Shown in pieces: positions 11,308-23,970 of a DNA stretch of 64,000 bases. Source of the DNA: Antitrichia curtipendula (lineage: Eukaryota; Streptophyta; Bryopsida; Hypnales; Leucodontaceae); contig OX579635.1 of the NCBI GenBank assembly GCA_951230915.1, forward strand, positions 8,246,001-8,310,000. Reading direction: 5' to 3'. The notes under the pieces were generated by a model. That model was not told the origin of the DNA. It did no database searches and worked only from the letters and a program-made list of their open reading frames with translations. The translations under genes and the position numbers were made by a program. The number at the start of each line of letters is the position of its first letter. The stretch's first letter is position 1.

Positions 11308-12426
11308 CTAGGAAAAGCATTTACTGAAAAGATCATGATCTTGCCAAATGCTTCCAAATAATAACATAAGGCTGACTAAACAAAGTGCGCCTCCAATAGA
11401 ACTCGTAATGATCATATTTTCTTGCACTTTGAGCATGGGTGTCAACACAATACTCCCCGCGATGGCAAACGCGACAATCACAAAGAACACAGAAAACGCC
11501 AGAAGAATGGTGGTCACCAGCAGATTGACTTGAAGCCTCTCCACCGCGCGCTTGATGAAAAATTTCCTCCTGGGCAACACACTTCTCGCGCCAAAAACAA
11601 CAGTAGCAATGGCAGCGTAAAAGGAAAGACTGTTCGCCACCCAGAACGCTTTCAATCCGCGGTTATGTTCAACATGGACATAGCCTGCTGCGTATCCCAA
11701 GGGCGGTTGCAACCATGAGGCAAAAGTCACGCTTGCAATCAAAGCAGCGCCCACAAGAATAGCATTAGCCGCATCTACATACACTTGCCGATCTCTGTAA
11801 AGCTCCTCCATGTACCGCTGCACGGATTCACATTCCATCAGCGCTCGGTGAATGTCCGTGAGGCGCAGTTTATGAGCATATTCGACAGGAGTTTGGCCAC
11901 CATTAGATTCCTCCGTCAGTCTCAGCCTGTCTTTGTGCTCCAAAAGTTCGCGCACTATGTGAATGTTTCGTGTCTCTACACCCATATGTAAAGCTGTGAG
12001 GCCCAATTTCACATCTACGGCGTTCACATCGACTGCGCATGTTGCCAGGAGCGTTCTGACAATCCCAATATTTTCTCCTCTGACGGCTGTGTGGAGAGCC
12101 GTGCAACCGTATTCCTTGTCCACTGCATTCACATCGACTGCACCTGCTGCTAGTATGTCGGAAACCATCGTTGAATCCTGCATCCTTACTGCCCAGTGAA
12201 GAGCAGTTCCCATTCCCTCTAAGAAATTGCTCATTCGATTCAACTGCTGATTCCTGGCGAATTGCGAAGTGAGAAAGGTGGGAATATCCGCATTTTGATC
12301 AGCCAGAAGCTTATCCACTACAGCAACTACCACCACTTCTGCCCCCTTCTCACCCTTCGAGCCCACGGGCAAATAGCGTAAGTAATTCGCTACTCGCGCT
12401 TCAGATGTCATTGCTGCTGGGTGCAT
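11308..12426 (-). CDS. Ankyrin-repeat protein with C-terminal PGG membrane domain
   Basis: A single coding exon gives 372 residues from the ATG at 12426; the frame stays open to an ATG at 12477, but a good acceptor (ttttgcag|AAGG at 12450) lies between them, so I prefer the inner start. Three or four ankyrin repeats come first, with the GxTALHxAV pattern (GTALHWAVRMQD, GCTALHTAVRGEN, GLTALHMGVETRN, GQTPVEYA). A PGG domain follows (DAANAILVGAALIASVTFAS, a conserved hydrophobic start, then PPLGY), with four hydrophobic segments. Proteins of this plant family (ACD6-like, ITN1-like) sit in the plasma membrane or ER and act in stress or defence signalling; the specific role of this one is unknown. 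A leader exon lies upstream at 13076-13350. Confidence 0.85.
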   Translation of the reverse strand: MHPAAMTSEARVANYLRYLPVGSKGEKGAEVVVVAVVDKLLADQNADIPTFLTSQFARNQQLNRMSNFLEGMGTALHWAVRMQDSTMVSDILAAGAVDVNAVDKEYGCTALHTAVRGENIGIVRTLLATCAVDVNAVDVKLGLTALHMGVETRNIHIVRELLEHKDRLRLTEESNGGQTPVEYAHKLRLTDIHRALMECESVQRYMEELYRDRQVYVDAANAILVGAALIASVTFASWLQPPLGYAAGYVHVEHNRGLKAFWVANSLSFYAAIATVVFGARSVLPRRKFFIKRAVERLQVNLLVTTILLAFSVFFVIVAFAIAGSIVLTPMLKVQENMIITSSIGGALCLVSLMLLFGSIWQDHDLFSKCFS

Positions 12427-13075
12427 CCTTTCCTCCAGCTGCAATCCTTCTGCAAAAATTATGAAAACTGAGTCCATCCTGTCTTAACTCGATAATGAAC
12501 GAACGAGTTCCATTCAAGGAAAATACTCGAGATAGACAATGTAAGTGCGACAGGATAGATCTCTGTAAATAAACTGATCATGCTCTCAAACCGCTATCAA
12601 ACACTAAGCACTACTAACATTGCTTTCAATTAGAATAGCATTCGGCCTGAACTTCTCCTGGTCATCAACACTCCTGGATCTAACCATCGCAACCAAGCAT
12701 ACGTGGTCCTCATCTTCAAATTCGGTTTAAATTGCAAAATTCAAGAACCAAACAAGTTTCCAGTCACCCATCATTAATCTAAGATCTATCTGTAGCTGTC
12801 CTAGCTGTCAGAGCAACGCGTGCACTTGAATGTCACAAGCTTGGCGCTTCCAAAGACGCCAATTTATACCAAATATGACCATCCTCACTCAACCACATGC
12901 ACCAAATCAAATGACTCAAAGCTGTGATTCTGCACCTTGGTTTCTTCTTAAGATAAATAGTGCTCGAGTCTCCTGGCCCTTGAGCATTATTATCCAGTGC
13001 TTATCAGTCTCAAAATCCTCGACAGAAGTGCACAAGAAAACCAAAAAAACGTGACCCACATGGTGTGATTCATAC

Positions 13076-13350
13076 CTGAGTTCGAAGCGTTCCACACGGC
13101 AGAGAGGCAAACAGTTAGCTTCTCTAAAACTGTCCAACCTCCTTTGAGGTTTTCCCCTTATCTGAAGGCTGAGGAAAGGCACTCAAACCAGAAAAGCGGA
13201 AGTGTGGCTATGCAGAATATGATGGATCGCGGCAAGCTAACCTTCTCAACCAAGACTCCAGCAAACCTCGATCGTCATGTTGATGACGACGCGCTCGGCC
13301 TTGTACACTTGCCCCTCGTCGCACCATGCTTGAGTTTTCCGACAGCGAGA
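13076..13350 (-). other. 5' leader exon of the ankyrin-PGG gene with a 39-codon uORF
   Basis: Moderately GC-rich sequence ends at a perfect donor (CAG|gtatga at 13076/13075), pairing with the acceptor at 12450 to remove a leader intron of about 625 bases. Inside lies an ATG at 13327 that opens 39 codons and stops at 13208, fully upstream of the main start. The exon's 5' edge is inferred from the promoter motifs at 13359-13381. Confidence 0.5.
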
Positions 13351-13358
13351 GTTTAAAC

Positions 13359-13381
13359 TTTTATTTTCACTCCCCCATTGG
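13359..13381 (-). promoter_or_regulatory. CCAAT and TATA-like motifs, ankyrin-PGG promoter
   Basis: Read on the minus strand, CCAAT (13381-13377) is followed closely by the TATA-like GTGAAAATAAAA (13370-13359), just before the inferred leader exon. Both are seen directly; function is inferred from position. The two are closer together than usual. Confidence 0.35.
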
Positions 13382-13399
13382 ACTCCCGTTCATTAAATT

Positions 13400-14053
13400 C
13401 CGCGCCCATCGGAAAGGGCCTGTTTTCCGGTGGGGTGGTGGTCCCTCCGCGTCGGAGATTCCTGGTCCGAGTCTACCATTTTTCTGACCTTGCACTCATG
13501 ATGAAAACAATCAGATATCATAAGTTAAATTGTCTGTAAACGAAGAAATAGTCTACAAAGTAAAAAAAGCATGTGAGTGCGAAAGAAAATTCTCTTCCAC
13601 ACATGGCTTTACCAGGACTGTAATGAGCTCAAGATTGCTTCCCAAAAAATCCATGACAGTTTCAAGGGTGTTAAGGAGGCAGCTTCTCAAGAATGTTAAA
13701 TTTCATGATTAAAAACACTGTATAAAGAAGAGGTCTTGGGCATGAAACTATGCACGGTAACTGTGTACAGACAATCGTGGAAAACAATGCAATGATCCAG
13801 CAATAACCATGATACGAATTTAATATTGTCGGTACACGATTGTGTAAGACAAATGATAACCAAAATGTGTAAACATTTTGTATACTGTCAAAAATTTTGC
13901 CAAGGGTAGCAATATGACATATTCGGTCTCTGGATAAATCCTTCGACACCAGTCGTGTAGTAATCATTTCTCATAAAACTCGTGCTTATTCTCATTAGGC
14001 TGCCGTAACCCTTGCATATCACTATATAGTTTCATAGAGAATATAAGGCGTTA
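13400..14053. other. Spacer between ankyrin gene promoter and ASL 3' end
   Basis: Holds the distal promoter of the ankyrin-PGG gene and, nearest 14053, the 3' untranslated region of ASL. The two genes are arranged head to tail on the minus strand. No other gene is seen. Confidence 0.45.
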
Positions 14054-17000
14054 TCACATCGCCAATTTATCGATCCAAAATTTCATCTGCTCAGCAACAG
14101 GCGCAGCTCCTGTGGAACCGTATGATCGGAACTTGGCTATGGAGTTCTCCACACCTAAGAAGGTGTAAACGTCTTCCTCAAAAACGGGGTTAATTTTTCG
14201 GAGCTCCTCCAGGGAAAGATCCTTAAGCTCTACTCTCTTGCTGACTGCAATTGCTACAGCCTTTCCCACAATATCATGGGAAGTTCGGAAAGGTATGCCC
14301 TGGATTACAATGACAGAGAACGGAAGCTTAAAATGCTAGGAGCTACTAAATAGAAGACATTAATGGAAATAGTCAAAAGATACACAAAAATGAAAGGAGA
14401 TCTTTGAAATGAATTGCGAAATTGTAAGTTAGTGTCGGTACCTTGTAAACAAGATAGTCAGCTAAGGTTGTCGCATCCAGATGCCCAGCTGGCAATGACT
14501 TCGCAATACGTTCCTTATTAAAAGTAACATTCTGAGCAAACTCGGCAGTCACGTCCAGCACGGTATTGATGGTTTCTACACTGTCAAACAGTGGCTCCTT
14601 ATCCTCCTGCAGCACCCACCAATTCGTTATCACCGAAGAAAAGGGAAATTACAACTATTGGGGTTGCTCGATTTAAGGACGAAAAATAAAAACCTTCAAA
14701 CCAAAAAGTACAATTACTGCAGGCCAAACTAATTCTAGTACTTTTAACAATAAGTTTGAATTAGAACAATCGTTATTTAATACGTAGTTTAGTACAAGTC
14801 GTGTACGAATATGGCATCAGGACATTAAAAGTTCTGTTAGAAGAAAAAAGTTCCATAAGATACAAAACATGATGTAAATTCCAGTACACACCACAGTAAT
14901 TGGAAATTTTGGTGTAATTACTACTGAAAAGTCTCAACTCACTTGGAGGTCGCGGTTGTAGGCCATGGGAAGGCCCTTGCACAAAACCATGAGCGTTGTG
15001 AGGTCTCCAATCACTCGAGCTGACTTCCCTCGAACCAACTCCATGGGGTCTGGATTTTTCTTTTGTGGCATGATACTGCTCCCAGTCGATACAGCGTCAC
15101 TAGGCGTTAAGAAACCAAACTCTTCCGAGGCCCAAAGTACCCATTCCTCCGCAAGGCGAGACAGATGAATTGCAATGATGGAATTGGCGCTCAATAGCTC
15201 GATCAGAAAATCGCGGTCGGCAACAGCATCCACACTGAATGGGACGACAAGTAACGTTAGCATAGCAATATGCAAATGATAACACACACCAATTCAGGAA
15301 TAACAAGACAAAAATCTTGAGTATGACGATAACTATTACCATCCCAAGGTCGTGGTGATCATGTTGCAATCTAACCATGGAATTTAAATGAGGTGCTCGC
15401 ACCTGTTCCGAAGTGGTGCAGAGAAACCCAGTGCTTGCGCAGTATTATGTCGGTCAATGGGAAGTCCAGTGCCCGCCAAAGCACACGCACCTAGAGGAGA
15501 AAAATTGAGCCGTGCCTGGCAGTCCAGAAGGCGAGAAGTGTCTCGCTCTAACTGGAGTCCACCGAAGAAAATAGCATGTTAGTAAAACTTTTCCGGAAGA
15601 CATAAAAAGTCACAAAAGCCATGCATTGTGATAGAGATTAACATTCTAATTAACCATGCTCAGATCAGATGATCCATTCTAAAAATGTATGTATGCCAAT
15701 GCATAGATGCTCCAAAAATAGGTTAGTGGTCGTACCATTTCCACAAAAGCCAACAAAAGGTGTTGCAAAAGTAGTGGTTGTGCCCGCTGAAGATGAGTAT
15801 AACCAGGAACTACCAAACCCTCGTTTTCCACAGCAAGCTGGACCAAGGCAACCTGCATTATCCAGAATTGAGTCACTGTCATATTCTGGCATTAATTAAA
15901 TTTATATGGTGATGCATCAAGCCATGACAAGTGAATTGCATTATTCAAATATGCATTCTGTTTCATTCCTCACGCTACTACATCTCACTTACCAGTCAAA
16001 ATACACGAGATTGAATCAAACCGCAATCAAAGGATATTAACTTAGAAAGGAAGCTATCGTCTACACAAATTTTAATTTCATTCGCTATTAGGACTCAATC
16101 CCTTATCTCCCTACCTGCAAATATTTAATTCGCTTCACGATGTCGTTGATAGCATCTCGACACCATAACCGCACATCTGTAACAACCTGGAATGCTTGAT
16201 ATCAGCGAATCTAGAAAAATTGCCCATCAGAGAGAACTGCCCTTGAACACGAGGTCTCAAAAACAACTAAGGGCCGAAAAAACTTTCAAACTACTAATTC
16301 CCTGATTTGTGGGAGTGAACCTCAACTACAAGCAACCCAGCAACCCGAAATAGTGCGATATACAAAAGCAAACCCTGGGATTTATACAAACACATGCAAC
16401 ACAAACCTGATCATTCCTACTCCGTGCTGTATGCAGCTTCTTAGCTGGTTCGCCAACAAGTTCAATAAGCGCAGCCTCTACATTCATGTGAACATCTTCT
16501 CTGTCAGCTCTCCAGTTGAAATTTCCGTCAACTATGCGCTTCTCGATTTCGTCAATGCCGTTCAAAATTGCATCTCGGTCCTCCTCAGTCATGATACCCT
16601 GCAGAATGCAACAATTGAACTCTTGCAAAATTCTGAAAACCACCACTTTACTATACCGATTATGAAATAACCTCAGTCTTTCAAAAATGTACAAAAAGGC
16701 AGTTCGATATACCTGCTTAGCAAGCATGGAAGCATGAGCTCGGCTTCCCATGAGATCATGCTTGTAAAGCCTCCAGTCGTAGGATACCGACTGTCCAAAC
16801 TTCTCCACCGCAGGAGTAACACCCTTCTCAAACCGGCCCCCCCATAACTTGGCCTCTTTGGGCTTCTCCGTGGTCTCTGTTTGGGTCCCCTCAGCTGCTG
16901 TATTAATAGCCTGCATCCTGCACTGTCTTGGAGCAGAGTTTCGAAAGACGAGAGGCGTCTTCAACAAGGAATTTCCACTATTCAAGGAGGAGAGAGAGGT

Positions 17001-17084
17001 TACAGAAGGCTTGGTGCACATGAGATGACCTTCCATCTCACCAAGAACTCCATGGACACTTCCGAGAAGACTCAATTGCTGCAT
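14054..17084 (-). CDS. ASL: Argininosuccinate lyase, plastid-targeted form
   Basis: Eight exons on the minus strand: 17084-16713, 16598-16407, 16186-16115, 15852-15736, 15551-15403, 15234-14943, 14606-14442 and 14299-14054. All junctions are GT-AG and the phases agree, giving about 534 residues. The enzyme splits argininosuccinate into arginine and fumarate, the last step of arginine synthesis, as a homotetramer, in the plastid in plants. The first ~75 residues are Ser/Thr/Leu-rich and look like a transit peptide; the conserved body starts [11 protein letters not shown]. Family landmarks are TARSRNDQ (end of exon 2), [10 protein letters not shown] (exon 4, catalytic His region) and the fumarase/aspartase signature [12 protein letters not shown] (exon 6, mobile catalytic Ser loop). 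Body length and order are normal, and no break was seen. The C-terminal exon ends FWIDKLAM. Confidence 0.95.
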
Positions 17085-17116
17085 TTAATACTACTCTGCG
17101 CCACTGATTTCGGTTC

Positions 17117-17995
17117 CTAATGTTCCGATGTGGCGTTGGTGAAAAAGGTCAAAATTTTGGCCAAATGACTTGGCCTTTCGTAAAACCCTCCAAATACTTC
17201 GCCAAAACCTGTACTACAGAAGATAGAAAATCTTGATACACTTCAATCGCCATACCATTTCGAAATTGTCATTTTGACTCTAAACCCTCTACTGTAAACC
17301 CTAAACCCTGAAGCATTGAAACCAGAGAATACCAAATACCTCTAACCTCATCATTCATTTCAAAATCTGCAGCCCTAAATCATCCCAATTTAAAGAAGTA
17401 TTAAGTCTATCACAAACCGAAATTACAAGGACAACAAAAAACAGAAAAACGCAAGAAGAAAAAACTCTATCAGAACTGAAAATTGCAAAGAGAATCGTAA
17501 AACCACAACAACATCACAAAGAAAGACAAGCATTGAGTCCTACAAGAAAAAAAACAAGAAACTCATGACAAGAAACCACAATTCAGAAACAAGAACAGAG
17601 GGTATTGCGAACCAAACCAACCTGCGAAGAAGGAGATGCGACTTGATTTGAAGTAAAATTGCTGAAGCAGATGAAACGCAGTATCGTTGGAATCCTGATG
17701 CTTCTGGAAGGAAGAGAAGCGAAGGTGTCAATAAGTAAAACCAGCAACAAGAGGAAGGCGAACTAAAGAGAAGACTGAGACATGACGAGAATTGCATAGA
17801 AAGGAGTCGTTCCAAAGCCCAAAACAACCTGCTGTAATGAGAGGCAGCCAAGGCTTACCTGAAGGAGAGGAGCAAGCGAGCTGCGGCGAGCAAGGATTGT
17901 GAGGAATCAAATGAAGCAAGCTAATAAGTTAGCGACGGCGAGCTTGCGAGAATGGAGACAAGCGTAGCGGTGGGCGACGAGCTGCCGCTTCTCCA
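17117..17995 (-). promoter_or_regulatory. ASL 5' leader with probable leader intron and telo-box motifs
   Basis: A donor (CTTCAG|gtaagcc at 17859/17858) and an acceptor (cattag at 17117) bracket a probable leader intron of about 740 bases, with a leader exon from 17859 up to roughly 17990. The intron contains two joined telo-box units (TAAACCCTAAACCCTG, 17295-17310), known in plants from genes expressed in growing cells. Splicing here is by signal only and was not confirmed. Confidence 0.4.
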
Positions 17996-18009
17996 TGCCA
18001 CGCTCATGC

Positions 18010-20948
18010 TCATCCATCCCGGCGGGAGCATCTAACCCCTACTAGTAAGTGCTCGACCTACTTAAAGATTACTTTCAATAATAACTTATAATAATAAATA
18101 ATTGAAATTCCTCCAAGATATGCGAACTCGTAATTGTAAGTAATTACAAAGGAGTACAGTTATTGTTATTGAACATGAATTTTTTTTATTGGATCTTATT
18201 GGCATATGAAAGAAGATTTCAATGCACGTTAGCATACATTATTTGGACACTGTATACATAAGTTATAAATTTTCAAAGTTACTTGTAGATGATATACAAC
18301 ACTAGGCTCTCAAAGATTCTTTTAATTTGGTTGTGTAAATATTATGCAATTAAAATCTAGGTTTCATGACTCTTTTTGGTCCAAATATAGCAAGAAATGT
18401 AAGCGTTGTATTTTAGGTTGTGGTGATTATAGGTGCACATATCATATATCATTGATTTATATAAGATTGCAAACCTATTATTAACCTTTTCTCAATTGTA
18501 TCCCTTACCTAAACTTGTTCAACATTTCAATCCAAAACTTTTGAAAAGGTGGAAAGAGGGAACACAATTATGAAACGGTTAATTATGGATATACTTACCT
18601 TTAGTTAAAGCTTTCTTTCTTCTTTCCATTGAAATTCACTATAAGTTTGTTTTCTTAATTTGATTGGTTGGGAGGCAATGATATTACATGTTAAATACCA
18701 TATATGTACAACAAATGTGTTAATGGCAATGATAGTGTTGTAGGTATGCAAGAAATTCCAAGATCTTGTTAAAGAAAGGATTAGATTAAGGGAGGAAAGT
18801 GTAGTATGTGATTATATAAACTTCCTCAATATACACCAATTAGATGAAGTTCACTCTTTACAACATTCATCATTCATTGGGTGGATGGTTGAGTGCTCAA
18901 AGTTAAGATAGGAAGTTGTTTCAATTCTACTGTTTGAAAATATGTTTTATTTTTGCTTTTATTTTTTGAGGGAATCATGACTAAAACAACAAAATGAAGC
19001 CATGGCTATTATAACTTTTGCAATAATTAACTTTATAGTTTTGACTTTATCCATTAATGTATATAATCAACGCACTTCCATAGCCACAATGCGGCTTTTA
19101 CCTCATATTTGTTCGAGTTTGTCGTCCCACTGCATGTTTGTTCTCCGCATCTCGGGGGGTCCACTTAGTTCTACTACAACAAACCGCGTACGAACAAGTG
19201 GTTTCTAATAAACTATAATTTCAACCTAAAATTTTGAGCATTGTTTAATAATGACTATAGGTTTCTATTGCCAAAATTTCCAACTCAAATAAAATATGAA
19301 TTGATTTCTAGAAGAGGTTGAAAATGAACTAAAATGACATGTTTTTCAACTCAAATAATTATAGAGAACACATTTAGATGACCATTGAATCAATATTCAA
19401 CTCAAAATGATCTTTCAATAGAGAGTTATTTTTAAGAATTTTTTGTTCATTTTTTAGACAATCTTTTCTTATATAATATAGGGGTGTGAAAGTTATTTTT
19501 CAGTTCTATAGGGTGTCATTTTACTTCAAAATTTTATAACTAATTATTATTAACAAATAAAAATAAAAACAATTCAAAATATAAACTTTCAAAGAAGGAA
19601 AATCTATTCATTATTTATTTATTTATTTATAATTAAAAATAAAAATACATAGGGGGTCCAAAGTTTTGTTTGCACATGGTTTCTAATGGATACTCTAAAT
19701 GACCCCCCAGCTCCGCATGAAGGTGACCTATACTGACGACCATTCTTTTTGAGTCCCCACATCCTTGTGAGTGTCATTGGTAGAGTAGAGAGCTACAAAG
19801 CTCTAGTCAATTTATATTATTCAATTTATAAATATTTTGATATTGTTAAATTGTATTCATTTTAAATATAAATTAGAATAACATAGTCTATTCTACTAAA
19901 CTATTATTGTTTAACACATTATCAGAATTACAAATGGTTTTTAAGAAATGGGAAGACCACACTAATTAAATAAATGAAAGATGCAATTTGTGCATTAATA
20001 ATATATATAGTTGCAAATAAATCAAATAAATAAATTCAAAATGTCAACTCTAATGGTGAAAATATTTTAATGAACAATTTATAGTCTACAATTTTGTTTT
20101 TCTTTCTAATTATACAAGTTTGTTTGTTTGTTTGATTTTATTTGTTACTCTCACAGTTGTGTGTTTGGTACCGTCAGAAAGCTCTTGACAAGGAGGGGGG
20201 GGAGGAGGTTGTAGCATTTGGACCTATAGTGTGAAAGTTATGTTTTTTGAGTTATTTTTGGTTAAAAAAAATTAAAAATTACTTTGATTTTTATTCTGGA
20301 TGTGCCAATAGCACATAAGCACACTAGTAAAAATTAAAACAAAGTTTAATAAAAAAAAACTCTAGATAATCTTCTTGTATAAGAATGTTTTAAATGACTA
20401 AATTTTTTTTTATCATAACTTATATAGTTCTTCATCAATTGCATAGTTGATGGATATTGAAAATTGAACATTTTCAAAAATTTGTCAAATGTTCACTAAT
20501 AAGACCGCATTCATCCAACATTCATCAAATATAGTGTGAAGTGGTTTTACACTATTTATCTTCTCATACTAATTGATATAACTTTTGAAGTAAATAAAGG
20601 CTATTTCTTCAACAAGAACTACAAACTACAAACTACAAAGATATTTTACTACCATTAAAGATGCAGGCATGCAAAATAGAAGTAGAAAAATAAAAGTTTG
20701 AGAACTTTGGACTAAAAAATGAGAGGCATTCACTTCTAAAGCTTATATTATCATTAATAATTAATAATAAGAGGACTCACTTATAGGTCAAATTAAAATA
20801 TATTTTAAAAAAAGAATACAAAATTGAATTATTAATATAGTGGATTCACATAATGATACATGATCAATGGACTCTCCTAATGATATTATCTATAAATAGT
20901 TTATCATGCCTTCTTTCACCATTCATGCTCATGTTTTAGATGTTGATA
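18010..20948. other. AT-rich gene-free DNA
   Basis: No reading frame resembles a protein and no complete element was delimited. Simple A/T tracts are frequent. Confidence 0.5.
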
Positions 20949-21528
20949 CTCCCTCCATCTCAAAATAAATCTAGGATTTCCTAGATATGGATAGATTAGT
21001 GCATGAGTAGCTTCTATTTTCAAAAGATTGTCTAGCTATTGTAGCTTCTGCTAAATCCTAGTAGGCTTAAAATAATGGAAGTCAACAATGAAGCAGTGCA
21101 TGTTGAAAACATGCAACAAAATCGACAATTTTTTTTCCTTCTTAGAACTGCTCCAATGGTGTTAAATTTGATCATTCTTTGAGCAATGTTGGTGTAGTAA
21201 TGTCCATTCATGTCCATTGTATTCAATTCCAACAATATCCTTTGATTTTATTCCAAGAAATTCTTAACAAGAGATTTATTAGTACCAGTTTTTGTATAAT
21301 TGTAGGTTGAATTCTTCACCTTTGGTTGGTTAGAGGTTGGATTTTGATTCCTTTTGTAGGGATTGAATTGCTATATAGTCTCTAGAACGTGGTATCTGTC
21401 AATTATTTTGCTTTAGAGTGTTCGAACTAGCTTTAATAGTTGTCCATCAAGTTGTGGAGAGTCAATGTTGAATATAATTTGGAACAAGTATATTTGAAAA
21501 CCCTGGATTTATTTTGGGATATAGGTAG
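20949..21528. mobile_element. Stowaway-like MITE, about 580 bp
   Basis: The left end is CTCCCTCCATCTCAAAATAA followed by ATCTAGGATTT. The right end, reverse complemented, is CTACCTATATCCCAAAATAA followed by ATCCAGGGTTT, giving about 31 bp of imperfect terminal inverted repeat. TA flanks both sides (20947-20948 and 21529-21530), the target duplication of the Tc1/mariner superfamily. No transposase frame. It is long for a Stowaway, so an internal insertion is possible. Confidence 0.65.
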
Positions 21529-23460
21529 TATGTAAGGATGACCAATAATAAAGTGAGTCACAATAGGGGAGTGTTTGCATGTGAGCATAGAATCTATGAG
21601 ATTATGAGCCTAGGAGACTATATTATAGACACTTTCTATAATTATAGGTGTTTGTGTTATAAAAAAATTTCATATCATAGTGCATCTATGTTATAGGTAC
21701 ATAGGTTATAAACACCTTCAAATGGTTATAGACACATACCTACAATTAGGTTCAAGGCTCATAGGCTCATGTTTTTGCACACATGTTCTAGCATCGTTGG
21801 TCATAATGGGGCCAAAACCTTCAACGAGTTGGGTGCCAGTATTACTTTGTCCCAAATAGTGATTACAAGATTGTCAACAAACTTTTTGAAGAAAGTGACA
21901 TAAATAATAAAGTGCTTATTATATATGTACTAACCCCAAGTTTGGAGATAGAGCATGTGGCAACTTCTTCTACCATAACTCCCTCTAGTAAACATTTATA
22001 TATTACAATAGTGTTCACCTTTGTAGACAAATATCACACAAAGTAAGGAAATTTTTGTGCTACTTGTGCATTTTTGAAGAGTACACATTATTTTCAGAGT
22101 AAGAACTTATCCCTACCTTGTGATTAAATAGGCCCCGTATTCTCTAATGACAACCATTTACATTAAACATTCCTACGTACGATAAGTTGGCATGTAGAAA
22201 TGTTTATCTTCACAGGAAATTTAAAAAAACAAATTGTCCTGGGAAACCACATATGCTAAAAAAAAGCATCTACGCATGGTTCTTTTTTAACCCCTCAATG
22301 CCATAAAAAGTTTCAATGTTTGTGGACCAACTTAGAGAAGTTTGACAAACTTTTACTTTTTCTCTAGTCACATCATTTTTTTTCTAACAATACCAAAATT
22401 GATTTTGGGATGAAAATTAGAATAAAAATAATAAATACTTGTAGAAGCATCTTTAGGTGGTAAAAGGTTAGATTATCTTAAATTTTGTTGGCAAAAGAAA
22501 TAAAATTTAGATCCTCTTAACCCTTTAAGACCTAAATCCTTTGATGAAATTTTGTATCTTTCTGCATATATCATTATGCAAATATATCATTTATTTCAAA
22601 TTCAACAAACTAGTCATTAATCTCTAAAGTCCTAAGGTCTTTTCATCAAATTCCACTTAAAATTGCCATTTCTATTGCAAAATGCAAGAGTTTTGAAAAT
22701 TGTCTTTTTGCATATCTAACCATAGGATCTTGCACTGTCTAGACTAATATAAAAATAGATCAAAGAAAATTTAAAAACTTTGACCGTGTGGATTGCAAAA
22801 TATTAACATTTGAAGTAAAGAAATTTGATTTTTTTGCACCTTGCTTGTCTAGATTGCAACAATGTTAGCATGTAAGCATAGAAATGTGAGCCTATGAACT
22901 TTGAGCATATGTACAAGTAGATAACCTACAACCATTGATGGTGCTTATATAACATAAGTATCCAATAATCATAGAAGGTTTGTATAATATAGACGCCTAT
23001 AACATACTGGTACAATCTTCTAGACTCATAAGCTCATGATTCTAGGTTGATATCCATAATAGCAAACATGGTTTAGGTTGTAAGGCATGGAATCTTCTTA
23101 GTTTAGAATTTTTGCACTATACATGTTGAATTTAAAATTTTTATGTTGAAGAATTGAGTTGAAAGTCTAGAAAAAAAATCACAAAAAACATACACTTGAT
23201 TTCCATTCTTTAAAAAATTGTTGAGTAGAAGTAGATTCAAAATCAAAAGAAAAACTAAATCGTTAATAACTCTAACTAAAGATGGAACTGAAACACAATA
23301 ATCATGACAATGAGATTGTCCAAGTAAGAAAACCTAACCCTAACAAATTTAATTTTTTTAAAGTTGTAAATTGCAATCCAAAAATTAATCCTATAAGTTA
23401 TTTTCTCAAATAGATGCTTAGAATGCCTGAAAAACAAGATTTTCTAATTTTTTAATCATG
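21529..23460. other. AT-rich DNA with fragments of TTAA-type repeats
   Basis: TTAACCCCTCAATG near 22288 looks like an isolated TTAA-family end. Two direct copies of a TTAA(C/T)C...CTTT..ATCAAATT motif of about 38 bases start near 22514 and 22616. No gene. Confidence 0.4.
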
Positions 23461-23659
23461 CACTATAAAAAAAAAACTGTTTTGTTGGACATTAGCAGTA
23501 AACACATAAATTTTTCAAAACAAGAACACAAAGATAGGATTGCAACCCTAAGAGGCAGACTTGAGTTGGATGTTCTAAAAAACGTTTTCATGTCACAAGC
23601 AAAAGAAGTTGATGTCTTGTGCAACAATGGCAATGATGTTCCGAGAGACATAAAAAAAA

Positions 23660-23970
23660 CATTACAAAAAATATGAGGCCTCAACAAGGCCGTGAGTGCT
23701 GATTTTCGGGACCCGCGGGTGATATTACGGAAAAAAAAAAAAAAAAAATCTTTTTTATTTTGAAAAAAAAAAATAATTTTTTTTTTTTTCCCGAAAAAAA
23801 AAATTGAAAAGTGACGTCACGCTGATGTGGCGCTGACGTCAGCGCTGGCGTGGAACTTCGACCACGTCAGAATTTCAGTTTCTGAATTTTTTTTTTGAAA
23901 AAACCCTCCGTAGTATCACTACGGGGTCCAGGCTTAACGGCCTTCCGGAGGCCTCATATTTTTTGTAATG
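23660..23970. mobile_element. Foldback/MITE-like insertion nested in the CACTA element
   Basis: It starts CATTACAAAAAATATGAGGC and ends with its reverse complement. The inverted similarity goes on for about 75-85 bases through AAGGCCGT, GGACCC and GTGATAxTACGG. The core has poly-A/poly-T tracts and a GC-richer island with two perfect palindromes, GTGACGTCAC (23811-23820) and CGCTGACGTCAGCG (23831-23844). No target duplication could be assigned. Confidence 0.6.

Noticed and set aside
23458..23676. 72-residue frame at the CACTA left end
   Set aside because: It begins across the target duplication and the transposon terminus, has no similarity to CACTA transposase or TNPA, and is very rich in simple A/T codons.
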